From the NCBI RefSeq assembly GCF_030345075.1, contig NZ_CP128361.1, positions 310,001 to 374,000 on the forward strand: DNA of 64,000 nt. The letters are read 5' to 3'. Numbering within the stretch: the first letter of the stretch is position 1; every line of letters starts with the position of its first letter. Shown here piece by piece: positions 49,216-58,694 of the stretch. This DNA is from Solwaraspora sp. WMMA2065. Lineage in GTDB: Bacteria > Actinomycetota > Actinomycetes > Mycobacteriales > Micromonosporaceae. A program made the position numbers and the translations under genes. The notes beneath the pieces are model-generated. The model was not told the origin of the DNA. It saw only the letters and a list, made by a program, of their open reading frames with translations, and searched no databases.

Positions 49216-49686
49216 TCAGCCCGCCAACTCGGCGACGGCTTCGCAGACCTGGCAGCCGGTGGCGATCCCGCAGTCGAGCAGGTGGTCGAGCTGCGGTGAG
49301 CTGACTCCGCGTTCCAGCGCGGTGATCAGTTCACCGCAGACCCGGGCGGTGCCGTCGTCGTCGACGTGGACGAAGGCCTTGGGCCACAGCCGGTCGTGGT
49401 TCCATTCGTTGCAGAAGGCGTACAGCGCGGGCACGTCGTCCACGGTGAACAGGGTTGGCGCGATGGTCCGCACCCGCAGCACCTCGCCGTTGGGTCCGAG
49501 CCGGGAGAACACGATCAGGTTGTCGTTCCACCGGCCGACCAGTTCGTCGTCGGAGTCGGCCTGGAAGTGGTAGCCGCGCGCGGTGAGGGTCTCGGCGATC
49601 ATCGCGGTGGTCAGCGGCCGCAGCACCTGCATCGCACCGCTGCCGGAGGGCGCGTCGGGCAGGTCGTCTGGGTCCGGCGGGGGCAT
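49216..49686 (-). CDS. YbjN domain protein
   Basis: 156 residues. Single YbjN domain: AMIAETLTARGYHFQADSDD, NDNLIVFSRLGPNGEVLRVR, ALYAFCNEWNHDRLWPKAFVH. Three Cys at about 129-145 (VCGEL, LLDCG, GCQVC). First gene of the YbjN-Hsp90-TPR/YbjN cassette. ATG 49686 follows AAGGA; an in-frame GTG 24 nt earlier is less likely. Diverges from ftsK with 237 nt between. Confidence 0.87.
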   Translation of the reverse strand: MPPPDPDDLPDAPSGSGAMQVLRPLTTAMIAETLTARGYHFQADSDDELVGRWNDNLIVFSRLGPNGEVLRVRTIAPTLFTVDDVPALYAFCNEWNHDRLWPKAFVHVDDDGTARVCGELITALERGVSSPQLDHLLDCGIATGCQVCEAVAELAG

Positions 49687-49909
49687 GCGGTGGTCCTTTC
49701 GGTACGGCACGTCGGACAGGGGGCCTCGCGCCCCGGCCGGGGGCCGGCGCGCGGTCGGGCCGGCGATGTCCGGACGGGGGTCCGGCGGTGGACGTCGTCG
49801 TCGTGGCCCCGGGGGACAGTAGGGGCCGATCGGAATGGTGGCACAGCCGCGCCGCCCCGCGTGGTTCGGACACGACCCGGAAAAGCGAGGGTTTGTATGC
49901 CGGCGGGGT

Positions 49910-49915
49910 TACCGT
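49910..49915 (+). promoter_or_regulatory. -10 element (TACCGT) of leaderless ftsK
   Basis: TACCGT ends 8 nt before the ATG at 49924. It makes the nearer ATG more likely than the in-frame ATG at 49897. Confidence 0.6.
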
Positions 49916-49923
49916 GGGACTCT

Positions 49924-52431
49924 ATGGCCGGCCGAACCTCCCAGGCGAGTCGGCGGCGCGGCGGGTCGACCAGCCGTGGCGCCGCGACCGGTCGTGCCCG
50001 GACCCCGGCCCGCAAGCGCCCGACAGCCCGTCGGCGCCCGGCCCGCAACTCGCCGGCCGTCCTGGTCGGTCGTGCTGTCGGTGCCACCTGGATGGGGCTG
50101 GCGCACGGCGTCGGCTGGGCGGTGCGTACCGCCGGTCGCCGGGCGGCCACCGCGCGGGAGTTGAGCCCGGAGCACCGGCGCGACGGTGCCGGGCTGTTCG
50201 TACTCGGCCTGGCCATTCTCACCTCGATGGCGATCTGGTTCGGCGCGGCCGGGCCGTTCGGGGTCCGCGTCGCGGACATGATGCGGCTGTTCATCGGCGC
50301 GATCGCGGTCGCCGTGCCGTTGCTGCTGCTGATCGGCGCGGTCCGGCTGATGCGTGATCCACCGGAGGAGCCGGACCCTCGGGGCCGCGGGCTGGTCGGC
50401 TGGTCGGCGATGCTGGTCGCCACGGCGGGGCTGCTGCACATCGGCCAACGCCCCGACGACGACCTGCAACGTGACTACGCCGGCGGGCTGATCGGACTCG
50501 GCATCGGCACGGTACTGGAGCACACGGTCAGCTACTGGGTCGGCGTGCCGTTGCTGATCCTGCTGCTGGTCTTCGGTCTGCTGGTGGTCACCGCCACCCC
50601 GATCAACCGGATCCCGGAGCGGCTCGGGCTGCTCGCCGGGGTGGTGACCGGGCGTGGGCCGGAGTCCGATCCGGCCCCGGCCGGTGCCGACACCGCTGAC
50701 GACGAGACCGCCGGTGACGAGCGGGCCCGCCGCCGGCCGCCGCGCCGCCGGCAGGCCAGCCGGACGGCCGACGCCCTGCCGGTGTCGTCGGCCGGTGACG
50801 ATGGCACCCTGGCCGAGCCGCTCGATCTGCAGGAGACGATGGAGCTGCCGCGCCGGCCGGCGGCGAAGGTGCCGACCACCCGCACCCCGCCGGAGCCGCC
50901 GGAGCATTCGCCGACCCCGACCCGCGCCGAGCAGTTGGCGATCACCGGGCTGTCCGGGGACTACCGCCTGCCACCGGCAAAGCTGCTGCGGACCGGTCCA
51001 CCGGCGAAGACCCGCAGCAAGGCCAACGACGAGGTGATCGCCGCACTGCAGGGGGTGTTCGAGCAGTTCGACGTTGACGCGGCGGTCACCGGGTTCACCC
51101 GGGGTCCGACGGTGACCCGATACGAGGTGGAGCTCGGCCACGGGGTGAAGGTCGAGCGGATCACCCAGCTCTCCCGCAACATCGCGTACGCGGTGAAGTC
51201 ACCTGACGTGCGGATCCTCAGCCCGATTCCGGGCAAGAGCGCGGTCGGCGTGGAGATCCCGAACACCGACCGGGAGGACGTGTCGCTCGGTGACGTGCTG
51301 CGCTCCCGTGCCGCCGGTGCCGACCATCACCCGATGCTGGTGGCGCTCGGCAAGGACATCGAGGGCGGCTTCGTGGTGGCCAACCTGGCGAAGATGCCGC
51401 ACATCCTGATCGCCGGGGCGACCGGCGCCGGCAAGTCGTCCTGCCTGAACTCGCTGCTCATCTCGATCCTCAGCCGGGCCACCCCGGACGAGGTACGGCT
51501 GCTGCTGATCGACCCCAAGCGGGTCGAGATGACCGGGTACGAGGGCATCCCGCACCTGGTGACCCCGATCGTGACCAACCCCAAGAAGGCGGCCGAGTCG
51601 CTGGAGTGGGTGGTACGCGAGATGGACATGCGCTACGACGACCTGGCCGCGAACGGTGTCCGGCACATCGACGACTACAACCGCAAGGTACGGGCCGGGG
51701 AGATCACCGCTCCGCCCGGCAGCGAGCGGGAGATCCGGCCGTACCCGTACCTGCTGGTGATCGTCGATGAGCTGGCCGACCTGATGATGGTCGCCCCCCG
51801 GGACGTGGAGGACTCGGTCGTCCGGATCACCCAGCTCGCCCGGGCCGCCGGCATCCACCTGGTGCTGGCCACCCAGCGGCCGTCGGTGGACGTGGTGACC
51901 GGCCTCATCAAGGCGAACGTGCCGTCCCGGCTGGCCTTCGCCACGTCGTCGCTGTCCGATTCGCGGGTCATCCTGGACCAGCCGGGCGCCGAGAAGCTGA
52001 TCGGCCGGGGCGACGGCCTGTTCCTGCCGATGGGTGCGTCGAAACCGCTGCGCATCCAGGGTGCCTGGGTCAGTGAGAAGGAGATCGACGAGATCGTCGC
52101 CTTCTGCAAGAAGCAGCGCGAGCCGGAATTCCGCCCCGACGTGCTCACCACCGCCCAGGAGAACAAGAAGAAGATCGACGAGGACGTCGGCGACGACCTC
52201 GACCTGCTGGTCCAGGCGATCGAGCTGGTGGTGACCTCGCAGTTCGGGTCGACCTCGATGCTGCAGCGCAAACTGCGGGTCGGGTTCGCCAAAGCGGGCC
52301 GGTTGATGGATCTGATGGAGACCCGGGGCATCGTCGGGCCGTCCGAGGGTTCCAAGGCACGCGACGTGCTGGTCAAGCCGGACGAGCTGGAGGACGCGCT
52401 GGCGAGTCTGCGGGCCGTCGAGGCGAGCTGA
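49924..52431 (+). CDS. ftsK: DNA translocase FtsK/SpoIIIE
   Basis: 835 residues. Pumps chromosomal DNA through the closing septum. N-terminus Arg-rich, then four hydrophobic helices (about 92-110, 120-142, 158-175, 205-225), a Pro/Arg-rich linker (about 235-340), and the motor with Walker A GATGAGKS at 498-505 (Lys504), Walker B YLLVIVDELADLMM and the RecA-like LVLATQRPSVDVVTGLIKANVPSRLAF. The C-terminal gamma winged helix is present (GSTSMLQRKLRVGFAKAGRLMDLME). ftsK-rimO-pgsA is the usual actinobacterial order. Confidence 0.97.
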   Translation: MAGRTSQASRRRGGSTSRGAATGRARTPARKRPTARRRPARNSPAVLVGRAVGATWMGLAHGVGWAVRTAGRRAATARELSPEHRRDGAGLFVLGLAILTSMAIWFGAAGPFGVRVADMMRLFIGAIAVAVPLLLLIGAVRLMRDPPEEPDPRGRGLVGWSAMLVATAGLLHIGQRPDDDLQRDYAGGLIGLGIGTVLEHTVSYWVGVPLLILLLVFGLLVVTATPINRIPERLGLLAGVVTGRGPESDPAPAGADTADDETAGDERARRRPPRRRQASRTADALPVSSAGDDGTLAEPLDLQETMELPRRPAAKVPTTRTPPEPPEHSPTPTRAEQLAITGLSGDYRLPPAKLLRTGPPAKTRSKANDEVIAALQGVFEQFDVDAAVTGFTRGPTVTRYEVELGHGVKVERITQLSRNIAYAVKSPDVRILSPIPGKSAVGVEIPNTDREDVSLGDVLRSRAAGADHHPMLVALGKDIEGGFVVANLAKMPHILIAGATGAGKSSCLNSLLISILSRATPDEVRLLLIDPKRVEMTGYEGIPHLVTPIVTNPKKAAESLEWVVREMDMRYDDLAANGVRHIDDYNRKVRAGEITAPPGSEREIRPYPYLLVIVDELADLMMVAPRDVEDSVVRITQLARAAGIHLVLATQRPSVDVVTGLIKANVPSRLAFATSSLSDSRVILDQPGAEKLIGRGDGLFLPMGASKPLRIQGAWVSEKEIDEIVAFCKKQREPEFRPDVLTTAQENKKKIDEDVGDDLDLLVQAIELVVTSQFGSTSMLQRKLRVGFAKAGRLMDLMETRGIVGPSEGSKARDVLVKPDELEDALASLRAVEAS

Positions 52432-52507
52432 CCGCACTGGTCCGGTCGGCTGACCGATCGGATCGTCCGGCACCGCGCCGCCCGGCCGCCGTACGCCAAT
52501 GGCCCGG

Positions 52508-52513
52508 TACCCT
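52508..52513 (+). promoter_or_regulatory. -10 element (TACCCT) of leaderless rimO
   Basis: TACCCT ends 6 nt before the GTG at 52520. It supports GTG 52520 over the in-frame ATG 52499, which lies upstream of the element. Confidence 0.6.
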
Positions 52514-52519
52514 CGTCAG

Positions 52520-54031
52520 GTGTCTGCTTTTCCCCCGCCTCCCGCCCAACCGTCCGGCCGGCGCGTCGCCCTGCTCACCCTGGGGTGCGCCCGCAACGAG
52601 GTCGACTCGGAGGAGTTGGCCGCCCGGCTGGACGCCGACGGCTGGCAGGTGACCACCGACGCCGACGGTGCCGACGTGGTGCTCGTCAACACCTGCGGCT
52701 TCGTCGAGAAGGCCAAGCAGGACTCGGTGCAGACGCTGCTCGATGCCGCGGACGGCGGGGCCAAGGTGGTGGCTGCCGGCTGCATGGCCGAACGGTACGG
52801 CCGGGAGCTCGCCGAGCACCTGCCGGAGGCGCAGGCCGTCCTCGGGTTCGACGACTACCCGGATATCTCCGGCCGGCTGCGGGCGGTGCTGGCCGGCGAG
52901 CAGCTGCCCGCGCACGCCCCGCGGGACCGCCGCACGATGCTGCCCCTGACCCCGGTGTCCCGGCAGCACTCCGGTGTCGTGGTGCCCGGTCACGCGACGG
53001 TCGACGAACGTACTCCTGCGCACCTGCGCGCGGTCCTGCGGCACCGGCTGGCCGGCGGCCCGGTGGCGTCACTGAAGCTGGCCAGTGGCTGTGACCGCCG
53101 GTGCGCCTTCTGCGCCATCCCGGCGTTCCGGGGGGCGTTTGTCTCCCGCGCTCCCGAGGAGCTGCTGGCCGAGGCCGAGTGGCTGGCCGGCACCGGCGTT
53201 CGGGAACTGGTGCTGGTGAGCGAGAATTCGACCTCGTACGGCAAGGACCTGGGGGATCCGCGGCTGCTGGAGAAACTGCTGCCACAGTTGGCTGCCGTCG
53301 ACGGCATCGTCCGGGTACGGGTCAGCTATCTGCAGCCGGCGGAGACCCGTCCGGGTCTGATCGAGACGATCGCCACCACGGCCGGCGTGGCACCGTACTT
53401 CGATCTGTCCTTCCAACACGCCAGTGAGCCGGTGCTGCGCCGGATGCGGCGCTTCGGCTCCACCGGGCGGTTCCTCGACCTGCTGGCCTCGGCCCGGTCG
53501 TTGGCGCCGCAGGCCGGCGCGCGAAGCAACTTCATCGTCGGATTCCCCGGTGAGACCCGGTCGGACGTCGACGAACTGGTCCGGTTCCTGTCCGCAGCCC
53601 GGTTGGACGCGATCGGGGTGTTCGACTACAGCGACGAGGACGGCACCGAGGCCGCCGGTCTGCCCGACAAGGTACGGGCCGCCACGGTGAAGCGGCGCTA
53701 TGACCGGATCTGTGCGCTGGCCGACGAGCTGTGCGCGCAGCGGGCCGAGGAACGAGTCGGCACGACGGTGGAGGTGCTGGTCGACAGCGTCGACGACGGG
53801 CTGGTGGAGGGTCGGGCCGCGCACCAGGCACCGGAGGTGGACGGTTCGACGACGTTGGTGGCCGGCGCTGCCGGTGTCACCGGAGCCGGGGTCGACCTCG
53901 CCACGCTGCGCCCCGGCGACCTGGTCCGGGCGACGGTGACCGGGACCGAAGGGGTCGACCTGGTGGCAGTGCCGAGTGACGTGCTCTCGTCCGGTACGGC
54001 CGACCGGCCGCTCTCCAGCGCGGTCAGGTGA
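52520..54031 (+). CDS. rimO: Ribosomal protein S12 methylthiotransferase RimO
   Basis: 503 residues. Radical-SAM enzyme that adds a methylthio group to Asp of ribosomal protein S12. The N-terminal UPF0004 domain holds [17 protein letters not shown] and [13 protein letters not shown] with the auxiliary cluster cysteines; the radical-SAM CxxxCxxC is Cys191/195/198 (CDRRCAFC). TRAM domain at the C-terminus ([20 protein letters not shown]). The mature insert is longer than E. coli RimO. Start GTG 52520 follows from promoter spacing. pgsA starts 4 nt after the stop. Confidence 0.93.
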   Translation: MSAFPPPPAQPSGRRVALLTLGCARNEVDSEELAARLDADGWQVTTDADGADVVLVNTCGFVEKAKQDSVQTLLDAADGGAKVVAAGCMAERYGRELAEHLPEAQAVLGFDDYPDISGRLRAVLAGEQLPAHAPRDRRTMLPLTPVSRQHSGVVVPGHATVDERTPAHLRAVLRHRLAGGPVASLKLASGCDRRCAFCAIPAFRGAFVSRAPEELLAEAEWLAGTGVRELVLVSENSTSYGKDLGDPRLLEKLLPQLAAVDGIVRVRVSYLQPAETRPGLIETIATTAGVAPYFDLSFQHASEPVLRRMRRFGSTGRFLDLLASARSLAPQAGARSNFIVGFPGETRSDVDELVRFLSAARLDAIGVFDYSDEDGTEAAGLPDKVRAATVKRRYDRICALADELCAQRAEERVGTTVEVLVDSVDDGLVEGRAAHQAPEVDGSTTLVAGAAGVTGAGVDLATLRPGDLVRATVTGTEGVDLVAVPSDVLSSGTADRPLSSAVR

Positions 54032-54035
54032 GCCG

Positions 54036-54638
54036 ATGACCGAGCCGGGTGCCTCCGCCGGTCCGCGTACCGCCGTCGCTGCGGTACCGGTGGTCAACGC
54101 GGCCAACGCGCTCACCGGGCTACGCATGGTGCTGGTGCCGGTCTTCGTGGTGTTCGTGATTCTCTCCGGGATGACCCACCCGGGCTGGCAGATCGCCGCC
54201 TGCCTGACGTTCGTCGTCGCGTCGGCGACCGACCTGATCGACGGCTGGATCGCCCGCCGGTACGCCTTGGTGACGTCGTTCGGCAAGGTCGCGGACCCGA
54301 TCGCCGACAAGGCGCTGACCGGCACCGCGCTGGTACTGCTGTCCTGGTACGACCTGGTGCCCTGGTGGGTGACCGGGCTGATCCTGGTGCGTGAGTGGGG
54401 GGTCACGCTGATCCGCTTCTGGGTGCTGCGGCACGGGGTGATCGCGGCGAGCCGGGGCGGCAAGGCGAAGACGGCGCTGCAGATCACGGCGATCGTCTGG
54501 TACCTGCTGCCGCTGCCGTCGGTGCTCGCCGCAGTCGCTCCGTGGATCATGGCGGCCGCGCTGCTGGTCACCGTGGCGACCGGGCTGGACTACCTGGTCC
54601 GCGCGCTGCGGCTGCGCCGTACCGGGCCGGACCGGTGA
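54036..54638 (+). CDS. pgsA: CDP-diacylglycerol-glycerol-3-phosphate 3-phosphatidyltransferase
   Basis: 200 residues. Makes phosphatidylglycerophosphate. The CDP-alcohol motif D66-L-I-D69-G-W-I-A-R-R-Y followed by FGKVADPIADK fits D-x2-DG-x2-AR-x8-G-x3-D-x3-D. Six hydrophobic helices. It starts 4 nt after rimO and its stop overlaps the next gene (GTGA). PgsA or a cardiolipin-type paralogue (PgsA3) are both possible; gene order favours the rimO-linked pgsA. Confidence 0.92.
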   Translation: MTEPGASAGPRTAVAAVPVVNAANALTGLRMVLVPVFVVFVILSGMTHPGWQIAACLTFVVASATDLIDGWIARRYALVTSFGKVADPIADKALTGTALVLLSWYDLVPWWVTGLILVREWGVTLIRFWVLRHGVIAASRGGKAKTALQITAIVWYLLPLPSVLAAVAPWIMAAALLVTVATGLDYLVRALRLRRTGPDR

Positions 54639-55216
54639 CCTCGGCCGGGTCGGACCGGGTGCCTCCGGCCGGCGCGTCAGCGGGCGGGCGGCCGCCGCCG
54701 GACGGCGGCGATCTCGGCATGGGGCGGTCGGCCAGCGGCAGCCCGGCTGCGGCGGTCGTGCACGCCCTGGCTGAGCGGGGCGAGACGCTTGCGGTCGTCG
54801 AGTCGCTCACTGGTGGCTTGCTGGCGTCCGCCCTGGTCGAGGTTGCCGGGGCGAGCCTGGTCTTCCGCGGTGGGCTGGTCGTGTACGCCACCGACCTGAA
54901 GCGTACCCTGGCCGGGGTGCCGCAGCGGTTGCTCGCCGACCGGGGACCGGTCGACCCGGACGTCGCGGTCGCCATGGCCCGGGGTGCCCGGGTCCGGTGC
55001 GCCGCCGACTGGGCGCTGGCTACCACCGGGGTGGCCGGCCCACAGCCGCAGGGCGGCAAGCCGATCGGGCGAGTCTACGTTGCCCTGGCCGGTCCGGCTG
55101 GAGTGCATCAGGTCCGGCGGTTGGACCTCGGCGGCGGTCGGGATGCGGTACGCAGGTCGAGCGTGACCGCTGCCCTGCGGCTGCTGACGACGCAACTACA
55201 CGCCACGCGGCCCTGA
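54635..55216 (+). CDS. pncC: CinA C-terminal domain protein (nicotinamide-nucleotide amidase, PncC)
   Basis: 193 residues. The CinA-C signature VVESLTGGLLASALVEVAGAS and FRGGLVVYATDLKRTLAGV and ATTGVAGPQPQGGKPIGRVYVAL are clear; the family deamidates nicotinamide mononucleotide in NAD salvage. GTG 54635 overlaps the pgsA stop; ATG 54719 is an alternative that removes a Gly/Pro-rich start. It lacks the N-terminal COG1058 half of full CinA. Position before clgR is conserved. Confidence 0.9.
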   Translation: MTSAGSDRVPPAGASAGGRPPPDGGDLGMGRSASGSPAAAVVHALAERGETLAVVESLTGGLLASALVEVAGASLVFRGGLVVYATDLKRTLAGVPQRLLADRGPVDPDVAVAMARGARVRCAADWALATTGVAGPQPQGGKPIGRVYVALAGPAGVHQVRRLDLGGGRDAVRRSSVTAALRLLTTQLHATRP

Positions 55217-55382
55217 GCGGGGGACACCCGCAACGCCGAGCGGATATAACTGACATCTGACTCTGATCGCCCTGCCGGGCCCGATTCGTGCTCTCGGGTG
55301 GGGTGTCGATCGGGTGGCGAACGGATAAGGTTGCGGGAAGCCTCCGGCACTCGCCGGCCGGTCCCGGACAGGGGGAGGTGCG

Positions 55383-55895
55383 ATGGTCCTGCTACGCCGC
55401 GTTATCGGTGACGCGCTGCGTGCCCGCCGGCAGGGTCAGCGCCGGACTCTGCGCGAGGTTTCCACCGCCGCGAACGTCAGCCTCGGCTACCTCTCCGAGA
55501 TCGAGCGCGGCCAGAAGGAAGCCTCGAGTGAGCTGCTCGCTGCGATCTGCGACGCCTTGGGTGCCCAGTTGTCGGAGGTGCTGCGTGACGTGAGCCACAC
55601 CGTCGCCGTCGCTGAGCAGCGGCAGGGCCTGCTGGTTCCGTTTCCCGAGCAGTCCCCGACGTCGTCCGAGCGGCCCCTGGAGGAGCGGCCGAGCCACAGC
55701 GAAGCGCTGCGCTCCGCCCCGGACGGCGCCGTCGGTACGACCGAGCGGGGCGACGCTTCGGCGCACCAGGTCGCCTCCGAGGGCGGGGTGACCGTCTCGG
55801 TCCGCAGCGACTCGCCGCTCAAGACGACGCTGCGGGCCTCCCGGCGGGTGCCGAACACCGGTGGTCGGGACCGTGACGTCGTCTGCGCCGCCTGA
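55383..55895 (+). CDS. clgR: Clp-gene regulator ClgR (XRE family)
   Basis: 170 residues. HTH at about 4-60 ([41 protein letters not shown]), the ClgR signature. In actinobacteria ClgR activates clpP, clpC and lon and, in mycobacteria, the downstream pspA. The C-terminus ends VVCAA, a nonpolar tail like ClpP degradation tags, known to make ClgR unstable. GGGGAGGT precedes the ATG; TAAGGT at 55326-55331 is a possible -10. GCGAAC just upstream of it could be half of a ClgR site. Confidence 0.9.
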   Translation: MVLLRRVIGDALRARRQGQRRTLREVSTAANVSLGYLSEIERGQKEASSELLAAICDALGAQLSEVLRDVSHTVAVAEQRQGLLVPFPEQSPTSSERPLEERPSHSEALRSAPDGAVGTTERGDASAHQVASEGGVTVSVRSDSPLKTTLRASRRVPNTGGRDRDVVCAA

Positions 55896-56127
55896 GCCGC
55901 AGCCGGTCGAGCGGCTGCGGGCTGCCGGATCCTGGGCTCGCCACCGCTGGATCCGGGACACTAAGGTTGACCCTCAACCGGCCCACCCTGCCGGATCCCA
56001 CCGATGGCGGCTTACGCGGTGGCGACGGCCTGGGACGATGGTAGGGGTGCCGGCGCACCGTACCGCCCGGGTCGGGCCGCCGTGACCGCCTGACCGTTCG
56101 CGCCGATAGTGAGGGGATACCGCAGAG

Positions 56128-57009
56128 ATGGCGAACCCGTTCGTCAAGGGTTGGCGCTACCTGATGGCGCTGTTCGGCGCCAAGATAGATGAGCACGCCG
56201 ACCCCAAGGTGCAGATCCAGCAGGCGATCGAGGACGCCCAGCGCCAGCACCAGGCACTGGTTCAGCAGGCCGCCGCGGTGATCGGCAACCAGCGACAGCT
56301 GGAAATGAAACTCTCCCGGCAGATGAGCGAGGTCGAGCGACTGCAGGGGATGGCCCGGCAGGCGCTGGTGCTGGCCGACAAGGCCCGCGCCGAGGGCGAC
56401 GAGGCGGAGGCGAACAAGTACGAGCAGACCGCCCAGACTCTCGCCACCCAGTTGGTCGCCGGCGAGCAGTCGATGGAGGACCTCAAGACCCTGCATGACC
56501 AGTCGTTGGCCGCCGCCGCCCAGGCCCGTCAGGCGGTGGAGAACAACCAGATGATCCTGCAGCAGAAGCTGGCCGAGCGGACCAAGTTGCTGAGCCAGCT
56601 CGAGCAGGCCAAGATGCAGGAGACCGTGGCGTCGTCGCTGGAGTCGATGTCGGCGCTCGCCGCGCCGAAGAACACGCCGTCGCTCGACGAGGTGCGGGAC
56701 AAGATCGAGCAGCGCTACGCCACCGCGATGGGCCGGGCCGAGCTGGCCGGCAACTCCGTCGAGGGGCGGATGCTCGAGGTGCAGAAGTCCACCCTCGACA
56801 TGGCTGGTTCGTCGCGGCTCGACCAGATCCGGGCCAGCATGGCGGGAGAGAAGCTCGCCGGGGCACAGCCAGGGCTGGCGGTCGAGCAGACCCCGGCGGG
56901 TGCGGACAGCACGGCCGGCGCGGACGGTGCCAGTGTCGCCCGCCTCGACCAGCTCCGTGCCTCGATGGCGAAGGACAAGAACACCGGTGACGCCTCCGCC
57001 GCCGGCTGA
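56128..57009 (+). CDS. pspA: Phage-shock protein A homologue (PspA/IM30)
   Basis: 293 residues, almost all coiled coil. Features: [38 protein letters not shown] near the start and repeated heptads with Gln/Ala. The tail is low-complexity ([21 protein letters not shown]). PspA/IM30 proteins polymerise on damaged membranes. This matches the M. tuberculosis Rv2744c neighbourhood (clgR-pspA-Rv2743c). The gene lies 232 nt after clgR and 32 nt before pspM. Confidence 0.94.
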   Translation: MANPFVKGWRYLMALFGAKIDEHADPKVQIQQAIEDAQRQHQALVQQAAAVIGNQRQLEMKLSRQMSEVERLQGMARQALVLADKARAEGDEAEANKYEQTAQTLATQLVAGEQSMEDLKTLHDQSLAAAAQARQAVENNQMILQQKLAERTKLLSQLEQAKMQETVASSLESMSALAAPKNTPSLDEVRDKIEQRYATAMGRAELAGNSVEGRMLEVQKSTLDMAGSSRLDQIRASMAGEKLAGAQPGLAVEQTPAGADSTAGADGASVARLDQLRASMAKDKNTGDASAAG

Positions 57010-57041
57010 CCATCGGGCCAGGGGGGCGGGAAGGAGCAACG

Positions 57042-57827
57042 GTGGTGGATCCACGGACTCGTTACTTCCGCAGGCTGCGTCGCCTGCGTCGGGGTGCCCG
57101 CCGGTGGACCGTACTCGCTGGCGGCTTCGGTGGCGCGGCGGCGGTGCTGCTGCCGTACGCGGGGGTCAGTCCGGTCGACGCGGTATGGGCGGCGGCGGCC
57201 GGTGCCAGCACGGCGTTGGCCTTCTGGCGTTGGTCCGACCTGCGGGCGCTGGCCGGGCAACCGCCACCCCCCACGCCGGATCCGGCCATCGCCGCCGAGC
57301 AGGCCCGGCTCAAGCTGGTCGCCACCGTCGAGCGGATTCCGCTCGGCCGGGCCGCCGTCGGTGAGGTACGCCGACAGCAGGCGCTGCTGGCGTTGCGCGG
57401 AACGGTGGCGGCGGACGTCTGGACCCGGCTGGACCGGGCCGCGCGTACCCTCGCCGGGCTGGTGCCGCGGCTGACCGGGCCGGGCGAGTCGGCCCAGCTC
57501 GAAGCCGCGGTGGCCGAGCAGTCCCTGCGCGACCTGGCGTACCGGGTGGCCAGCGTGGAGAAGGCGGTACGGCTGGCTCCGGCCGATGCCGGGCTGGCCA
57601 ACTCGCATCGGGTGCTCGTCGAGCAGTTGGAAGCCGGCACCGTCGCTTACGAAGGTCTCGTCGCGGCGGCCGCCAACTACGTCGCCGAGGACGGTCGTGC
57701 GGTCGGGCAGCACCCGTCGGTGAGCCGGCTCACCGAGGCCGGTGACCTGCTGCGGGGGGTTGCCGCCGGGCTGGCGGAGCTGCGCCAGCCACCAGACCCG
57801 GCTGGCACGTCGGGCACCAGTAGGTGA
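57042..57827 (+). CDS. pspM: PspM-like membrane protein (Rv2743c type)
   Basis: 261 residues. Two transmembrane helices (about 23-41, WTVLAGGFGGAAAVLLPYA, and 44-60, DAVWAAAAGASTALAFW), then a long helical cytosolic part. Similar position and layout to M. tuberculosis Rv2743c, which acts with PspA in membrane stress. GTG 57042 or GTG 57045; GGAG lies upstream. Its last 98 nt overlap the convergent nei2 gene, a large overlap. Confidence 0.8.
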   Translation: MVDPRTRYFRRLRRLRRGARRWTVLAGGFGGAAAVLLPYAGVSPVDAVWAAAAGASTALAFWRWSDLRALAGQPPPPTPDPAIAAEQARLKLVATVERIPLGRAAVGEVRRQQALLALRGTVAADVWTRLDRAARTLAGLVPRLTGPGESAQLEAAVAEQSLRDLAYRVASVEKAVRLAPADAGLANSHRVLVEQLEAGTVAYEGLVAAAANYVAEDGRAVGQHPSVSRLTEAGDLLRGVAAGLAELRQPPDPAGTSGTSR

Positions 57828-58572
57828 CCCGGCCCGCCGACTCGGTGCGTCGCACCGCCGTGCCGCAGCGGCGGCACGGCCGCCGCCAGCGGCCGTACAC
57901 GTAGGTGGCCTCCCCAGGTAGGCCGGTGATGCTGCGGCTGGCCCGCCCCCGGTTGGCGACCAGCAGCCGGCGTGCCAGGTCGACGACGGCGGCCAGGTCC
58001 GGCACCTCGCGGACCGGCGTACCGGGCGCGACACCACGCAGGAACAGCAACTCGCAAGCGTAGACGTTGCCGATCCCGGCGAGATTACGCTGGTCGAGTA
58101 GCGCCTCGACGACGGGCGTCTCGGGCCGAGCGGCGAGCCGGCGGACCGCTTCGGTCGCGTCCCAGTCAGCACCGAGTAGATCCGGCCCCAGCCCGGCGGT
58201 GAGCTCCGACTCGCGGTCCGTCACCACCAGCATCAGTTCGTGCAAGTGGTAGCCGACGGCGACGGATTCACCGGTGCGCAGCACCACGCGAATCAGGTGT
58301 GCCGGCCGGGCCGTCCAGCGTTGACCGACCCGGTAGGTCCGCCAACTGCCGTCCATCCGCAGGTGCGAGTGCAAGGTGTACCGCCGGTCGTCCGGTGCCG
58401 CGAGCCGCAGCAGCAGGTGCTTGCCACGGCTCACGCAGTCCAGCGCGGTCCAGCCGGACAGGTCGGTGGTCGCGAGCCGGGGGATCCGGAAGTCGCTGCC
58501 GGTGAGCAGCCGGCCAGCCAGCACTTCCCGCAGCCGGTGAGCGGTGTTCCAGACGGTGTCGCCTTCAGGCAC
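57730..58572 (-). CDS. nei2: Endonuclease VIII-like DNA glycosylase (Nei2)
   Basis: 280 residues. Removes oxidised bases. The catalytic N-terminus PEGDTV is present after the initiator; an internal helix-two-turn-helix region has LLDQRNLAGIGNVYACELLFLRGV; the C-terminal zinc finger is CRRCGTAV then TYWCPTC. GTG 58572 start (V-P-E-G-D) fits, since Pro2 must be freed to be the nucleophile. The extended tail beyond the zinc finger (about 25 residues) is encoded within the overlap with pspM. Confidence 0.92.
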   Translation of the reverse strand: MPEGDTVWNTAHRLREVLAGRLLTGSDFRIPRLATTDLSGWTALDCVSRGKHLLLRLAAPDDRRYTLHSHLRMDGSWRTYRVGQRWTARPAHLIRVVLRTGESVAVGYHLHELMLVVTDRESELTAGLGPDLLGADWDATEAVRRLAARPETPVVEALLDQRNLAGIGNVYACELLFLRGVAPGTPVREVPDLAAVVDLARRLLVANRGRASRSITGLPGEATYVYGRWRRPCRRCGTAVRRTESAGRVTYWCPTCQPGLVAGAAPPARRQPPAAGHRPR

Positions 58573-58694
58573 GACGACAATCCTGCCGCAGGTCGTGACC
58601 GGGCGGGCCGATAGCCGGCCGACTGCCTCAGGCCGGACAGCCGACTGCCCGGGCCAGATGTCTCCGGCCCGGGCAGTCAGGGTGACGATGACGG

